NCBI GenBank assembly: GCA_963804245.1 | Contig: CAWDPQ010000020.1 | Coordinates: 310,001-374,000, forward strand | Source: CAWDPQ01 sp963804245 | GTDB taxonomy: Bacteria; Acidobacteriota; Vicinamibacteria; Vicinamibacterales; 2-12-FULL-66-21 | Direction of reading: 5' to 3' | DNA length: 64,000 nt | Shown: positions 8,382-17,344 of the stretch, one piece after another | How the letters are laid out: each line of letters begins with the position of its first letter | How positions within the stretch are numbered: the first letter of the stretch is position 1 | Translations under genes and position numbers: made by a program | The notes under the pieces: generated by a model | Database searches by the model: none | Told to the model about the DNA's origin: nothing | Seen by the model: the letters and a program-made list of their open reading frames with translations, nothing else

Positions 8382-10505
8382 CTACTCGCGCAACAAGCGC
8401 AGCGCATTCGCGATCACGATCAGCGAGGCCCCGGTGTCTGCGACCACTGCAGCCCACAGGCTGGCGGTTCCGGCGAGAGCCATCGCCAGGAACGCCGCCT
8501 TGAGCGTCAGCGAAAAAGCGATGTTGACGCGGATGTTTCGAGCCGTTGCCCGGCTGAGGCGAATCGCGAAGGGAATCTTGATCAGTTCGTCCGACATGAG
8601 CGCGACGTCCGCGGTTTCGAGCGCGGCGTCGGTTCCCGCCGCACCCATCGCGATCCCGACATCCGCCGCTGCCAGTGCCGGGGCGTCGTTCACGCCGTCG
8701 CCAACCATCGCCAGCGTGCCAAATCGCGAGCGCAGTTCATTCACGGCGGCGACCTTGTCCTCGGGCAAGAGTGAGGCGCGGTAGGTATCCAGGGCAAGCG
8801 TCCGGGCCAGGGCTCCAGCAGGCGCCTCGTAGTCACCGGTCAGGAGCGCGATGTGCTCGATTCCCTGCGCGCGCAACATCTCCACCACGCCGCGTGCCGT
8901 TTCCCGAGGTTCGTCTGCAACGCCGATGACTCCAACCGGACGTCCGGCAGCTGCCACCATGACGGTGCTGGAACCTTGCTTTTCCAGCTCGCCGAGTATC
9001 TGTTCTGCCCGCGGGTTGCACATGCCGCGTTCCTCGAACAGGCGATGACTGCCGACGACGACGTGACTCTCGTCGACCCATCCTTCGGCTCCGCGGCCGG
9101 GGATGGCCTGAAACCCGGTGGGAGCCATTGGTTCGAGACCCCACTCTTCGGCCTGTCGAAGGATGGCGCGTCCAATCGGATGTTCGGAGTGACTCTCGAG
9201 CGACGCGGCCAGGCGGATGACTTCCGATGGTGGTATGCCGTCGAGGGGTACGACGCTCTCGACCCGCACGTGACCTTTCGTCAGCGTCCCCGTCTTGTCG
9301 AACGCTACGCATTTCACGGCTGCGAGCCGCTCGAGCCGCGCGCCGCCCTTGATCAGCACGCCTTTGCGCGCCGCGGCCGCAAGCGCAGAGACGATCGAAA
9401 CCGGCGTCGAGATGACCAGTGCGCACGGACAGGAGATCACGAGCAGCACCAGCGCGCGGTAGGTCCAGTCCGACCACGCCGATCCAAAGGCGAGCGGCGG
9501 AACAAAGGCGACGAACAGCGCCAGCGTCAGAACAATCGGTGTGTAGATGCGCGCGAACCGGTCGACGAAACTCTGCGTCGGTGCGCGCTGAGCCTGCGCC
9601 CGCTCGACGAGATGAATGATCCGCGCCAGCGTCGAATCGCGCCGCAGCCGGGTCACGCGCACGTCGAGCGCCCCGCGACCATTGATCGTCCCCGCGAACA
9701 CATCGTCTCCGGCTTGTTTTTCGATGGGCAGCGATTCGCCGGTCACGGGCGCCTGATTGACGTGGCTCTGACCGCCGGCAACCTGTCCGTCGAGCGGAAT
9801 CTTCTCGCCAGGCCTGACGACGACGATGTCGCCGATGAGGACCGTGTCGACGGGAATGGTTGCGGTGACCCCGTTGCGGCGGACGACGGCCTCAGCCGGG
9901 GCGAGCTCCATCAGGCCGCGAATGGCGCCGCGAGCCCGATCCATCGCGCGCGCTTCCAGGAGCTGCGCGAGCGCGAAGAGAAAGACGACGGAGGCGGCTT
10001 CGCCCCACTCGCCGAGAATGGCCGCACCAGCGACCGCCACCAGCATGAGGACATTGATGTCGAGAGCGGCGGCGCGGAGCGACGTGGCAGCCCGCTGGGC
10101 GATGGGCCCGACACCCAGAGCGATGGAGAGGACAAACGGCAACCAGGACGGCGTCAGCCGCACGGCTGTGAGCTGCTGCAGGAATCCAAGGCCGAGCAGA
10201 ACGGCGGAGAGCTGAGTCAATCGCAGGCGGGTCGCCGCACCGGTTGCGGCCGGCTGAGGCTCCTCGTGCTCGAGCCAGGCTCGCATGCCGGTACGCGCCA
10301 CGGCTTCCGAAATGACCGAAGTCGTCAGCTTGGCGGCATCGTACGAGACGCGCAGCCGCTGCCCCATCACGTCGGCATCGAGCGCCTCGAGGCCGGAGAG
10401 GCGCTTCAGGCTGCGCTCGAGGATCGCGACCTCCTCGTGGCAGTCCATGCCCTCGATCTTGAAAATCGACTCCGCGTGCAACTCGCAGACGCGACAGGTG
10501 GTCAT
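8382..10505 (-). CDS. Heavy-metal-translocating P1B-type ATPase (Zn/Cd/Pb type)
   Basis: This 707-residue membrane pump probably exports divalent soft metals. It has an N-terminal HMA domain with GMDCHEEV, where the second Cys of the usual metal site is replaced. The actuator domain carries TGESLP. The transmembrane metal site is SCPCAL, the phosphorylation site DKTGTLTKG, the HP motif EHPIGRAI and the hinge GDGVNDAPAL. The CPC site plus an adjacent SmtB-type repressor point to Zn/Cd/Pb rather than Cu. Its start lies 4 bases after the repressor stop, so the two form one operon. Confidence 0.9.
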   Translation of the reverse strand: MTTCRVCELHAESIFKIEGMDCHEEVAILERSLKRLSGLEALDADVMGQRLRVSYDAAKLTTSVISEAVARTGMRAWLEHEEPQPAATGAATRLRLTQLSAVLLGLGFLQQLTAVRLTPSWLPFVLSIALGVGPIAQRAATSLRAAALDINVLMLVAVAGAAILGEWGEAASVVFLFALAQLLEARAMDRARGAIRGLMELAPAEAVVRRNGVTATIPVDTVLIGDIVVVRPGEKIPLDGQVAGGQSHVNQAPVTGESLPIEKQAGDDVFAGTINGRGALDVRVTRLRRDSTLARIIHLVERAQAQRAPTQSFVDRFARIYTPIVLTLALFVAFVPPLAFGSAWSDWTYRALVLLVISCPCALVISTPVSIVSALAAAARKGVLIKGGARLERLAAVKCVAFDKTGTLTKGHVRVESVVPLDGIPPSEVIRLAASLESHSEHPIGRAILRQAEEWGLEPMAPTGFQAIPGRGAEGWVDESHVVVGSHRLFEERGMCNPRAEQILGELEKQGSSTVMVAAAGRPVGVIGVADEPRETARGVVEMLRAQGIEHIALLTGDYEAPAGALARTLALDTYRASLLPEDKVAAVNELRSRFGTLAMVGDGVNDAPALAAADVGIAMGAAGTDAALETADVALMSDELIKIPFAIRLSRATARNIRVNIAFSLTLKAAFLAMALAGTASLWAAVVADTGASLIVIANALRLLRE

Positions 10506-10509
10506 ATGG

Positions 10510-10899
10510 TTAGAGAGAACTCGATTCCTGCACGTGTGTCCCAGCCAGCCTGAGCAGTTCGAGAATGTGATGATCGTCGACCGAGTAGAAAGCCTGACGG
10601 CCAGCGCGTCGAGCCCGCACCAGTCTCATGTGGCGGAGCAGCCGCAGCTGATGAGAGACGGCCGACTCGCTCATCCGCACGAGCGACGCGATGTCGCACA
10701 CGCAGAGCTCGCCGTCGGCGAGCGCGTCGAGGATGCGGACGCGCGTGGGATCGCCGAGCACACGGAAGGTCTCGGCAAGTATCTCGACGGTGGCCGGCGC
10801 CAGCAGTGCTCGCCGCCGCTTGTCGGTGCCAACCGCGTCGAGATGCGGCGCCTCACACGCTTTGTCAAACGGATGGTCGATGATCTGCGGGCGCGTCAT
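10510..10899 (-). CDS. ArsR/SmtB-family metal-responsive repressor
   Basis: The winged-helix product has the alpha-3 metal motif ELCVCD and, near the C-terminus, a D-x-H-x10-H pattern (in DDHHILELLRLAGTH) matching the alpha-5 zinc site. Having both sites recalls SmtB/ZiaR/CadC proteins. It precedes the metal ATPase and probably represses it. The frame is open to an ATG at 10923, but a promoter and operator lie over 10905-10934. The ATG at 10899 (MTRPQIID) is therefore preferred; transcription would begin almost at that codon, implying a leaderless message. Confidence 0.85.
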   Translation of the reverse strand: MTRPQIIDHPFDKACEAPHLDAVGTDKRRRALLAPATVEILAETFRVLGDPTRVRILDALADGELCVCDIASLVRMSESAVSHQLRLLRHMRLVRARRAGRQAFYSVDDHHILELLRLAGTHVQESSSL

Positions 10900-10904
10900 T
10901 TGAA

Positions 10905-10934
10905 TATATGAGCACTCGCTCATATGTTTGTCAA
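10905..10934 (-). promoter_or_regulatory. SmtB-type operator inside the metal-operon promoter
   Basis: The palindrome ATATGAGC-N4-GCTCATAT (10906-10925) resembles the ATATGARCA-type operators of SmtB/ZiaR proteins. On the reverse strand a perfect TTGACA (10934-10929) precedes it. A -10-like AT-rich block follows (TCATAT at 17 nt, TATATT at 20 nt), so the operator fills the spacer, the classic repression layout. Confidence 0.65.
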
Positions 10935-10944
10935 GCCGGCGATC

Positions 10945-10974
10945 TTGACACGTTTTTCCGCATCTGACTACTAT
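10945..10974 (+). promoter_or_regulatory. Promoter for the ABC-transporter operon
   Basis: TTGACA at 10945-10950 and TACTAT at 10969-10974 are separated by 18 nt on the plus strand. The leader to the GTG at 11095 would be about 115 nt. I see no riboswitch-like structure in it, only a T6 run near 10996. Confidence 0.55.
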
Positions 10975-11094
10975 GCGGGTTCGGCCCTAATCGGTTTTTT
11001 ATCTATACGTTAGGCTGTTGCCGCCAGCAATTGTGGCGAAGCGCCGCAGGCGACGTCCGAGCAACGCCCTTCAAGACCTCGACGGGAGAGCCTT

Positions 11095-12061
11095 GTGATC
11101 GAAGTGCAGCACATAACCAAACGTTACGGCCGCGTGACCGCCGTGGACGATGTCAGCTTTCGCGCGGAACGAGGCGAGATTCTGGGATTTCTGGGACCGA
11201 ACGGAGCGGGAAAGACAACCACCATGCGGATCCTCACGGGGTATATGCCGCCGACGGAAGGCAAGGCGATGGTGGCTGGACTCGATGTCTTCACCCAACC
11301 CACCGAGGCGAAGCGTCGCACCGGGTATCTCCCCGAAACACCGCCGCTCTATCCGGACATGACGGTGCGTGAATACCTGGACTTCGTCGCGAAAATCAAA
11401 GGCGTCTGCACCGAAAGAGCGCCGCAATCGCGTCGCGAGCACGATGGAGCGGACGCGTGTCGCCGACATGGCGTCCCGGCACTGCAGCAAGCTTTCAAAG
11501 GGCTATCGGCAACGTGTCGGCCTGGCCCAGGCGCTCATTCACAACCCCGAAGTCCTGATCCTCGACGAACCGACCGCCGGACTCGATCCCAAACAGATCA
11601 TCGAGACGCGGGACTTGATCAGGAGCCTTGGCGGCGACCACACCATCGTGTTGAGCACCCACATCCTTCCCGAAGTCGCCCAAACGTGCCATCGCGTCGT
11701 CATCATCAACAAGGGGCGGGTCGTCGCCGTCGACACACCGGAGAATCTGACCGCCCGGTTGAAGGGCGCGGAAACGATGTACGTGCAGATCGATTCCGAC
11801 GGCGTCGACGCCCTGGCCGTTCTGCAGGCGATCCCGGGCGTGACGCGCGTCGCGGCCTCGGACGGCAAGGGGCCGACCGGAGGCTTCGAGGTGGAGAGCG
11901 AGCGCGGCACCGACGTACGGCGCGAGATTGCGCGGACGGTGGTCAATCGAGGATGGGGACTGCTCGAGCTCAGGCCGATGCGGATGAGCCTCGAGGAAAT
12001 ATTCTTGCAAGTCACGACGGACGAAATGCCGGAGGAGGCGCGCAGTGAACAGCGTGCGTAA
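11095..12061 (+). CDS. ABC-2 type transporter ATPase (frame broken)
   Basis: This is the ATP-binding subunit of the exporter encoded with the next three genes. GTG at 11095 follows GGGAGAG. The first frame has Walker A GPNGAGKTTT and Q-loop LPETPPLYPDM. The second frame has the signature LSKGYRQRVGLAQAL, Walker B VLILDEPTAGLDP and the switch His in LSTHI. The frames join near 11413-11416; dropping one base gives KIKGVAPKERR. Nothing else is damaged, so a sequencing error is likely. About 320 residues when repaired. The 3' end overlaps the permease start by 17 bases. Confidence 0.85.
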
Positions 12062-12821
12062 CGTAATGGCGATCACGGAGAAGGAGCTGCGCTCCTACTT
12101 CGCCTCGCCGATTGCCTACATCATCATCGGATTGTTTTCGCTGCTCTTTGGATGGTTCTTCTACGTGTATCTGACGATCTTCGTGCGTCAGAGCGAGCAG
12201 ATGATGCAGATGGGCGGGGGCGGCAACGCGAACATCAATCAGCAGATGATTCGATACGTGCTCCTCAACGTCGCGGTGATCCTGCTGTTCCTGATGCCGG
12301 TCATCACGATGCGTACATATTCGGAAGAGAAGCGATCGGGAACGATCGAGCTGCTCCTCACCTCGCCGGTCACCGACGTCCAGATCATCCTGGGCAAGTT
12401 CTTCGGCGCGATGGGCCTCTACGCCGGCATGCTGCTCGTGACCATGCTCTACATGGCGATCCTCTTCTGGTTCGGCAACCCCGAGTGGCGGCCGGTCGCG
12501 GCCGGATATCTGGGCTTGCTGCTGATGGGCGGCTGCTTCATCTCGGTGGGTCTCTTGATTTCCAGTCTCACCAAGAATCAGATCGTGGCCGGCGCGCTGA
12601 CATTCGCGGTGTTCCTGATGCTGTGGGTCGTCAACTGGATGGCCGACCAGTCAGGACCGATCACGCGGGAGATTCTGACCACGCTGTCGATCACCGATCA
12701 CTTCGACGATTTCGCCAGAGGGGTCATCGATACGAAACACCTGATCTACTACCTGAGCTTCATCACTTTCGGCTTGTTCCTGACCGCGAAGTCGGTCGAC
12801 AGCGAGCGGTGGAGAGGGTAG
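12045..12821 (+). CDS. ABC-2 type permease (GldF-like)
   Basis: The 258-residue product has six hydrophobic segments and the family motif TYSEEKRSGTIELLLTSP after the second, as in GldF and NosY-type permeases. GTG at 12045 follows GGAGGAGG inside the ATPase 3' end. Together with the ATPase and the GldG-like protein it forms an exporter of unknown substrate. The Gld name reflects similarity only; nothing here shows gliding motility. Confidence 0.88.
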   Translation: MNSVRNVMAITEKELRSYFASPIAYIIIGLFSLLFGWFFYVYLTIFVRQSEQMMQMGGGGNANINQQMIRYVLLNVAVILLFLMPVITMRTYSEEKRSGTIELLLTSPVTDVQIILGKFFGAMGLYAGMLLVTMLYMAILFWFGNPEWRPVAAGYLGLLLMGGCFISVGLLISSLTKNQIVAGALTFAVFLMLWVVNWMADQSGPITREILTTLSITDHFDDFARGVIDTKHLIYYLSFITFGLFLTAKSVDSERWRG

Positions 12822-12905
12822 CCACGTGCTACGTGCTACGTGCCGAGTGCGAACGTGCTAAGTGCGGGACTAACGACTAACGACTAACGACTTCTTTACC
12901 GACTT
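12822..12905. repeat. Tandem-word intergenic repeat (GTGCTAC and TAACGAC)
   Basis: The gap inside the ABC operon holds several copies of ACGTGCTACGTGC followed by three tandem copies of ACTAACG. The first word recurs at 33744-33896, and the second at 27012-27035 in inverse orientation. Confidence 0.6.
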
Positions 12906-14492
12906 ATGTTGAAACGCATTCTAGGTCTCCTTGGCTGGCTGGGTGTTGCGCTGGTCTTTTCGGCGGTGGCGATTCGGTTCCTGAAGCCGGAGTGGGTCTG
13001 GTACAGCCGGCTGGCGATGGCTGGACTGGTCTGCACGCTGCTCTACATCCTCAGCCAATGGCGAGAGATGGCCCGGGCGATGCAGGGGCGCGAAGCGCGC
13101 TACGGGTCGCTGGCGGTTGCCAGCGTCCTCGTCGTTCTTGCCATCCTCGTCGCGATCAACTACCTGTCGGCACGCCACAACAAGCGGTGGGATCTGACGG
13201 CGGCGAAGCAATTCACGTTGTCCGAGCAGACACGGAAAGTCCTGCAGAGCCTGCAGAAGCCGGTTGCGCTCAAAGTCTTCGCGACGTCTGAAGAATTCGG
13301 CCGTTTTCGCGAGCGGCTCGACGAGTTCACGTACGCGTCTCCACAGGTGACCGTCGAGTACATCGACGCCGTCAAGCGCCCATCCCTCGCCAATCAGTAC
13401 AAGGTCGAAGCGCTGGGCACGGTCGTCATCGAGTACGAAGGGCGCGTCGAGCGGGTCGCGTCGGACAGCGAGCAGGAGCTGATCAACGGCCTCAACAAAG
13501 CCATCGCCGGTCGGCAGCACAAAGTGTATTTCGTGCAGGGGCACGGCGAGCGTGATCCGGACCTATCGGATCGCCCGGGCTACAGCACGATCAAAACGGC
13601 CCTGGGCTCGGACAATTACACGGTCGACAAGCTGATACTGGCGCAGCAGAAGGAAGTCCCGGCCGATGCGTCGGTGTTGATCGTGGCGGGACCGAAAACC
13701 GATTTCTTCCCGCCCGAGATCGAGATGTTGAAGGCCTACCTGAAACGCGGAGGCAAGCTCTTCTTCATGCTGGATCCGCCGGACCGCGCGGAATCGCCGG
13801 AGCTGACGTCCATCGCCGCGCTGCTGAAGGACTGGGGAATCGAGCTCGGGGCGAACGTGGTTGTCGACGTCAGCGGCATGGGTCAGTTGTTCGGCACCGG
13901 CGCCGAGGTGCCGGTTGCGGCGAAATACAATCCGCACGCGATTACCGAAAACTTCAGGCTGATCACCGCGTACCCGCTCGCCCGGTCCGTCGGAGCCATC
14001 GCCGGCAATCCGAACGGCAAGTTCCCCCAGACCCTGGTCGAGACCAGCCCGAGCAGCTGGGCCGAGACAGACATCAAGAAGCTGACCAGCTCCGGCCAGG
14101 TCGCACGCGAGATCGACAAGGGAGACAAGGAAGGACCGGTCTCGCTCGCCGCAGCCGTCTCCGCGCCGGCCGAAACCGGCACGCCCCCACCCGCACCGGG
14201 AGCAAAGCCGGATGACACGCCCAAGCCGGAGGCACGAATTGCGGTGTTCGGTGATTCGGATTTCGTGGCGAACCAGTGGCTCGGCATCCCCGGCAACCGC
14301 GATCTGTTCCTGAACACGGTGAACTGGCTGGCGCAGCAGGAGAACATGATTGCGATCAGGCCGCGCGATCCCGAGGACCGGCGCATTACGCTGACGCGAG
14401 ACCAGCAAAGCCGAATCTTCTGGCTGACGGTCTTGATCATTCCAGGGCTCATTCTGCTCACGGGCGTCCAGACCTGGTGGCGGAGGCGCTAA
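12906..14492 (+). CDS. GldG-like ABC-associated membrane protein
   Basis: The 528-residue product has two N-terminal transmembrane helices (around residues 5-22 and 30-50) and a third near 60-80. A long periplasmic region follows, containing the GldG/DUF4350-type stretch VYFVQGHGERDP and the sugar-hydrolase-like turn FMLDPPDR. There is a C-terminal helix in LTVLIIPGLILL, with a Pro-rich linker near 420-440. It lies directly upstream of, and abuts, the DUF4340 gene. In this conserved four-gene set it is thought to be the substrate-side partner of the ABC permease. Confidence 0.82.
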   Translation: MLKRILGLLGWLGVALVFSAVAIRFLKPEWVWYSRLAMAGLVCTLLYILSQWREMARAMQGREARYGSLAVASVLVVLAILVAINYLSARHNKRWDLTAAKQFTLSEQTRKVLQSLQKPVALKVFATSEEFGRFRERLDEFTYASPQVTVEYIDAVKRPSLANQYKVEALGTVVIEYEGRVERVASDSEQELINGLNKAIAGRQHKVYFVQGHGERDPDLSDRPGYSTIKTALGSDNYTVDKLILAQQKEVPADASVLIVAGPKTDFFPPEIEMLKAYLKRGGKLFFMLDPPDRAESPELTSIAALLKDWGIELGANVVVDVSGMGQLFGTGAEVPVAAKYNPHAITENFRLITAYPLARSVGAIAGNPNGKFPQTLVETSPSSWAETDIKKLTSSGQVAREIDKGDKEGPVSLAAAVSAPAETGTPPPAPGAKPDDTPKPEARIAVFGDSDFVANQWLGIPGNRDLFLNTVNWLAQQENMIAIRPRDPEDRRITLTRDQQSRIFWLTVLIIPGLILLTGVQTWWRRR

Positions 14493-15827
14493 ATGCGTGG
14501 ACTGCGCACGTTCCTGGGGCTCGTCGTCATTCTCGTCGCGCTCGGCGGATATCTCTACTTCGTCGAATCGAAGCGCACGCCCGGTGACAGCGGGCCGAAG
14601 AAGGAAAAGGTCTTCACCGTGGAATCCGACAAGATCGAGGAGATCTCGATAAAGGCGGAAGCCGGAGAGCAGACCACGCTGAAGAAGTCAGGCACGACCT
14701 GGCAAATCGTCGCCCCGGTGACCGCCAAACCCGACGACGCAGAAGTTTCGGGCTTGACGACGAACCTTTCAGGTCTCGAAATCCAGAGCGTCGTCGACGA
14801 GAACGCGGCGGACCTGAAGGAATACGGGCTCGCTGAGCCCCGCGTTCGTGTCACGTTCAAGGCCGGCGGGCAGAGCCAGACGCTCGAGATCGGAAACAAG
14901 ACGCCTCCAGGAAGCGACTTGTACGCGAAGCGTGCGACCGACAAGAAGGTGTTTCTGATCGCGTCGTATCTGGATTCGACGTTCAACCGGAAAACGTTCG
15001 ATCTGCGTGACAAGACGGCCATCCGGGTCGACCGCGACAAACTCGACGCGCTCGAAGTCGCTACGCCCGAACGCACAGTCCGCTTCGCCAAAGCCAACAA
15101 CGAGTGGCAGCTGACGGCTCCCACTCCGGGACGAGCGGATTTCAGCGCGGTCGAGGGTCTCACAGGCCGCATCGCCGGACTGCAGATGAAGGCCATTGCC
15201 GAAGCGGAACCGGCCGACCTCAAGAAGTACGGCCTCGACAAGCCGGCGGCGACCGTGAAGATTGGTTCGGGATCGTCCCAGGCTACGCTGCTCATCGGCT
15301 CCAAGGCAGCGGACGGCCTGTATGCGCGCGATGCCTCGCGTCCCGCGGTCTTCAGCATCGACGCCTCGCTGATGGACGACCTGAAAAAGGATCCGTTCGA
15401 GTACCGGCAGAAGGATCTCTTCGACGCCCGGTCGTTCAACTCGACGCGAGTTGAAGTGGTGCGCGCCGGCCAGTCGCATGCGTTCGAGAAGATCAAGAGC
15501 AAGGACAAGGATGGGAAGGAAGAGGAGAAGTGGCGCCAGGTCTCCCCGCAAGCTCGAGACATAGACCAGGCCAAGGTCGAAGCGTTGCTGTCGGCAATCA
15601 CCGGGGCGCAGGCAACGGCGCTGGCTCCACCAACGGCGAAGGCAACTCTCGACAAACCCGAGCTGACGGCGGCCATCAAGTACGACGAAGGGCGTAAAGA
15701 GGATCGCGTGACCTTTGCGCGGAGCGGCACGACCGCTTTCGCAGTGCGCGGGGCGGACAATGTGCCGGTGGCCGTTGCCACAACGACCATCGACGCGATC
15801 ATCAAGGCGCTCGAGGAAATAAAATAG
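14493..15827 (+). CDS. DUF4340 domain protein of the ABC operon
   Basis: The 444-residue product has an N-terminal membrane anchor (residues 3-22, TFLGLVVILVALGGYLYF). It then has three repeats of the DUF4340 pattern built around LKKYGLDKP-like motifs, seen at LKEYGLAEP and LKKYGLDKP. The ATG abuts the stop of the GldG-like gene with no gap. DUF4340 proteins accompany GldF/GldG systems; their role is unknown. The C-terminus carries charged Lys/Glu segments. Confidence 0.85.
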   Translation: MRGLRTFLGLVVILVALGGYLYFVESKRTPGDSGPKKEKVFTVESDKIEEISIKAEAGEQTTLKKSGTTWQIVAPVTAKPDDAEVSGLTTNLSGLEIQSVVDENAADLKEYGLAEPRVRVTFKAGGQSQTLEIGNKTPPGSDLYAKRATDKKVFLIASYLDSTFNRKTFDLRDKTAIRVDRDKLDALEVATPERTVRFAKANNEWQLTAPTPGRADFSAVEGLTGRIAGLQMKAIAEAEPADLKKYGLDKPAATVKIGSGSSQATLLIGSKAADGLYARDASRPAVFSIDASLMDDLKKDPFEYRQKDLFDARSFNSTRVEVVRAGQSHAFEKIKSKDKDGKEEEKWRQVSPQARDIDQAKVEALLSAITGAQATALAPPTAKATLDKPELTAAIKYDEGRKEDRVTFARSGTTAFAVRGADNVPVAVATTTIDAIIKALEEIK

Positions 15828-17344
15828 CTTCTCCCTCCCGCGCGTCAGTCCTGCGCCTCACGACGGCCGCGTACGCGCTGAGCCTGAGCCTGGCAACGGG
15901 ATGTGCCACACACGCGGCGCCCCGTACGGCGCAAACCATAGATGAAGATGTCGAACAGCTCCGCCGCGAGCTCACAGCCATCTTCAGTGCGCCAATCATG
16001 GCGCACGCCCAGTGGGCGGTAGACGTCCGATCCATCGACAGGAACCAGAAGCTGTTCTCGCTGAACGCCGACAAGTTGATGATGCCGGCGTCGAACATGA
16101 AAATCCTCACGCTGGCAACAGCGGCGGAAGTTCTGGGTTGGGATGCCCGGATGACCACCACGCTCGAGGCATCCGGACCGGTGGAGGACGGCGTACTGCG
16201 CGGTGATCTCTTCGTTCGCGGCGGAGGCGATCCCACCATCAACACCCGGGAGGGCGTTGGCGCGGCGGTATTCTCGAGCTGGATAGCCGCCCTCCGCGAG
16301 GCCGGCATCAAGGCGATAGAGGGCCGTATCATCGGCGACGATCAGGCGTTCGACGACGAGAACCTGGGCGGCGGCTGGGCATGGGACTACCTGCAGTACG
16401 GCTATGCCGCTCCAGTAGGAGCACTGCAATATAACGAGGACGTTGCCGAGCTCGTCGTGACGCCAGCCGGCGCGGGCGAACCGGCAAACGTTCGGCTTGC
16501 CGCCGGTAGTGGATTCACGCTGCTCAACAGGGCGGTGACCAGCGCTCCAGGATCGGCGGAGACGATCGATTACAAGCGCCACCTCGATCGGCCCGAGCTC
16601 GAGATCACGGGTACGATCCCTGCTGACGGTAAGCTCGTGACGCGCGGGGTGGCGGTCGTGAACCCGACCGTATTCTTCGCTCAGGCCCTGAAGGATGCGC
16701 TCATCGCGCAGGGCATCCCGGTGTCGGGAGACGCCACCGATCTGGATGTGGTGTCCGCGGAGCTCGACGTCCGAGCCGAGAGGCGCACCGTTGCGTCGAC
16801 GACATCGCCTCCTCTTCGTACGATGGCGGCCGTTCTGATGAAGGTCAGCCAGAACTTGTACGCCGAAACCTTTCTGAAAGCCGCCGGCCGTGCGCAGGGT
16901 GGCCTGGGCACGACCGCAGCGGGACGTGAGGCGGCACGCGGCACTCTCACCTCATGGGGAATTCCCGAAGCCTCGTACGTGCTGGCGGATGGCTCGGGCC
17001 TCTCGCGCCACAACTACGTGACGGCCGCAACCATCAGCTCGGTACTCGAGCATATGTACAAGGACCTCAAGCACCGGGATGCGCTGGTCGCCACGCTGCC
17101 GGTGGCCGGGAAAGACGGCACCATCTCGACGCGCATGCGCCGCACTCGCGCCGAGGGAAATGCCGTCGCGAAAACCGGGTCGATTGCGAACGTTCGATCA
17201 TTGTCCGGATTCGTGTGGACGCGAGACGGTGAGGTGGTCGTCTTTTCGATCCTCGCGAACGACTTCGTGATCCCCGCCGCCACAGTCAACTGGATCGCGG
17301 ACCTGGGCGTGGAAGTGCTGGCAAACTTCACGAGGAGGCACTGA
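15824..17344 (+). CDS. dacB: D-alanyl-D-alanine carboxypeptidase/endopeptidase (PBP4 family)
   Basis: The enzyme trims peptidoglycan peptides. Motifs are PASNMK (SxxK nucleophile), DGSGLSRHN (SxN region) and AKTGS (KTG). The first ATG, at 15998, would cut off the export signal. The same frame is open upstream and encodes a fitting lipoprotein signal, hydrophobic and ending LATGCATHA. No ATG, GTG or TTG precedes it. The best candidate is ATA at 15824, 6 nt after GAGGA and overlapping the DUF4340 stop as ATAG; CTG at 15851 is the alternative. The start is therefore uncertain, the function not. Confidence 0.8.
   Translation: MASPSRASVLRLTTAAYALSLSLATGCATHAAPRTAQTIDEDVEQLRRELTAIFSAPIMAHAQWAVDVRSIDRNQKLFSLNADKLMMPASNMKILTLATAAEVLGWDARMTTTLEASGPVEDGVLRGDLFVRGGGDPTINTREGVGAAVFSSWIAALREAGIKAIEGRIIGDDQAFDDENLGGGWAWDYLQYGYAAPVGALQYNEDVAELVVTPAGAGEPANVRLAAGSGFTLLNRAVTSAPGSAETIDYKRHLDRPELEITGTIPADGKLVTRGVAVVNPTVFFAQALKDALIAQGIPVSGDATDLDVVSAELDVRAERRTVASTTSPPLRTMAAVLMKVSQNLYAETFLKAAGRAQGGLGTTAAGREAARGTLTSWGIPEASYVLADGSGLSRHNYVTAATISSVLEHMYKDLKHRDALVATLPVAGKDGTISTRMRRTRAEGNAVAKTGSIANVRSLSGFVWTRDGEVVVFSILANDFVIPAATVNWIADLGVEVLANFTRRH

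Noticed and set aside
10975..11094. Riboswitch in the ABC operon leader
   Set aside because: I could not find a recognisable aptamer or a terminator/antiterminator pair; only a T-run is present.
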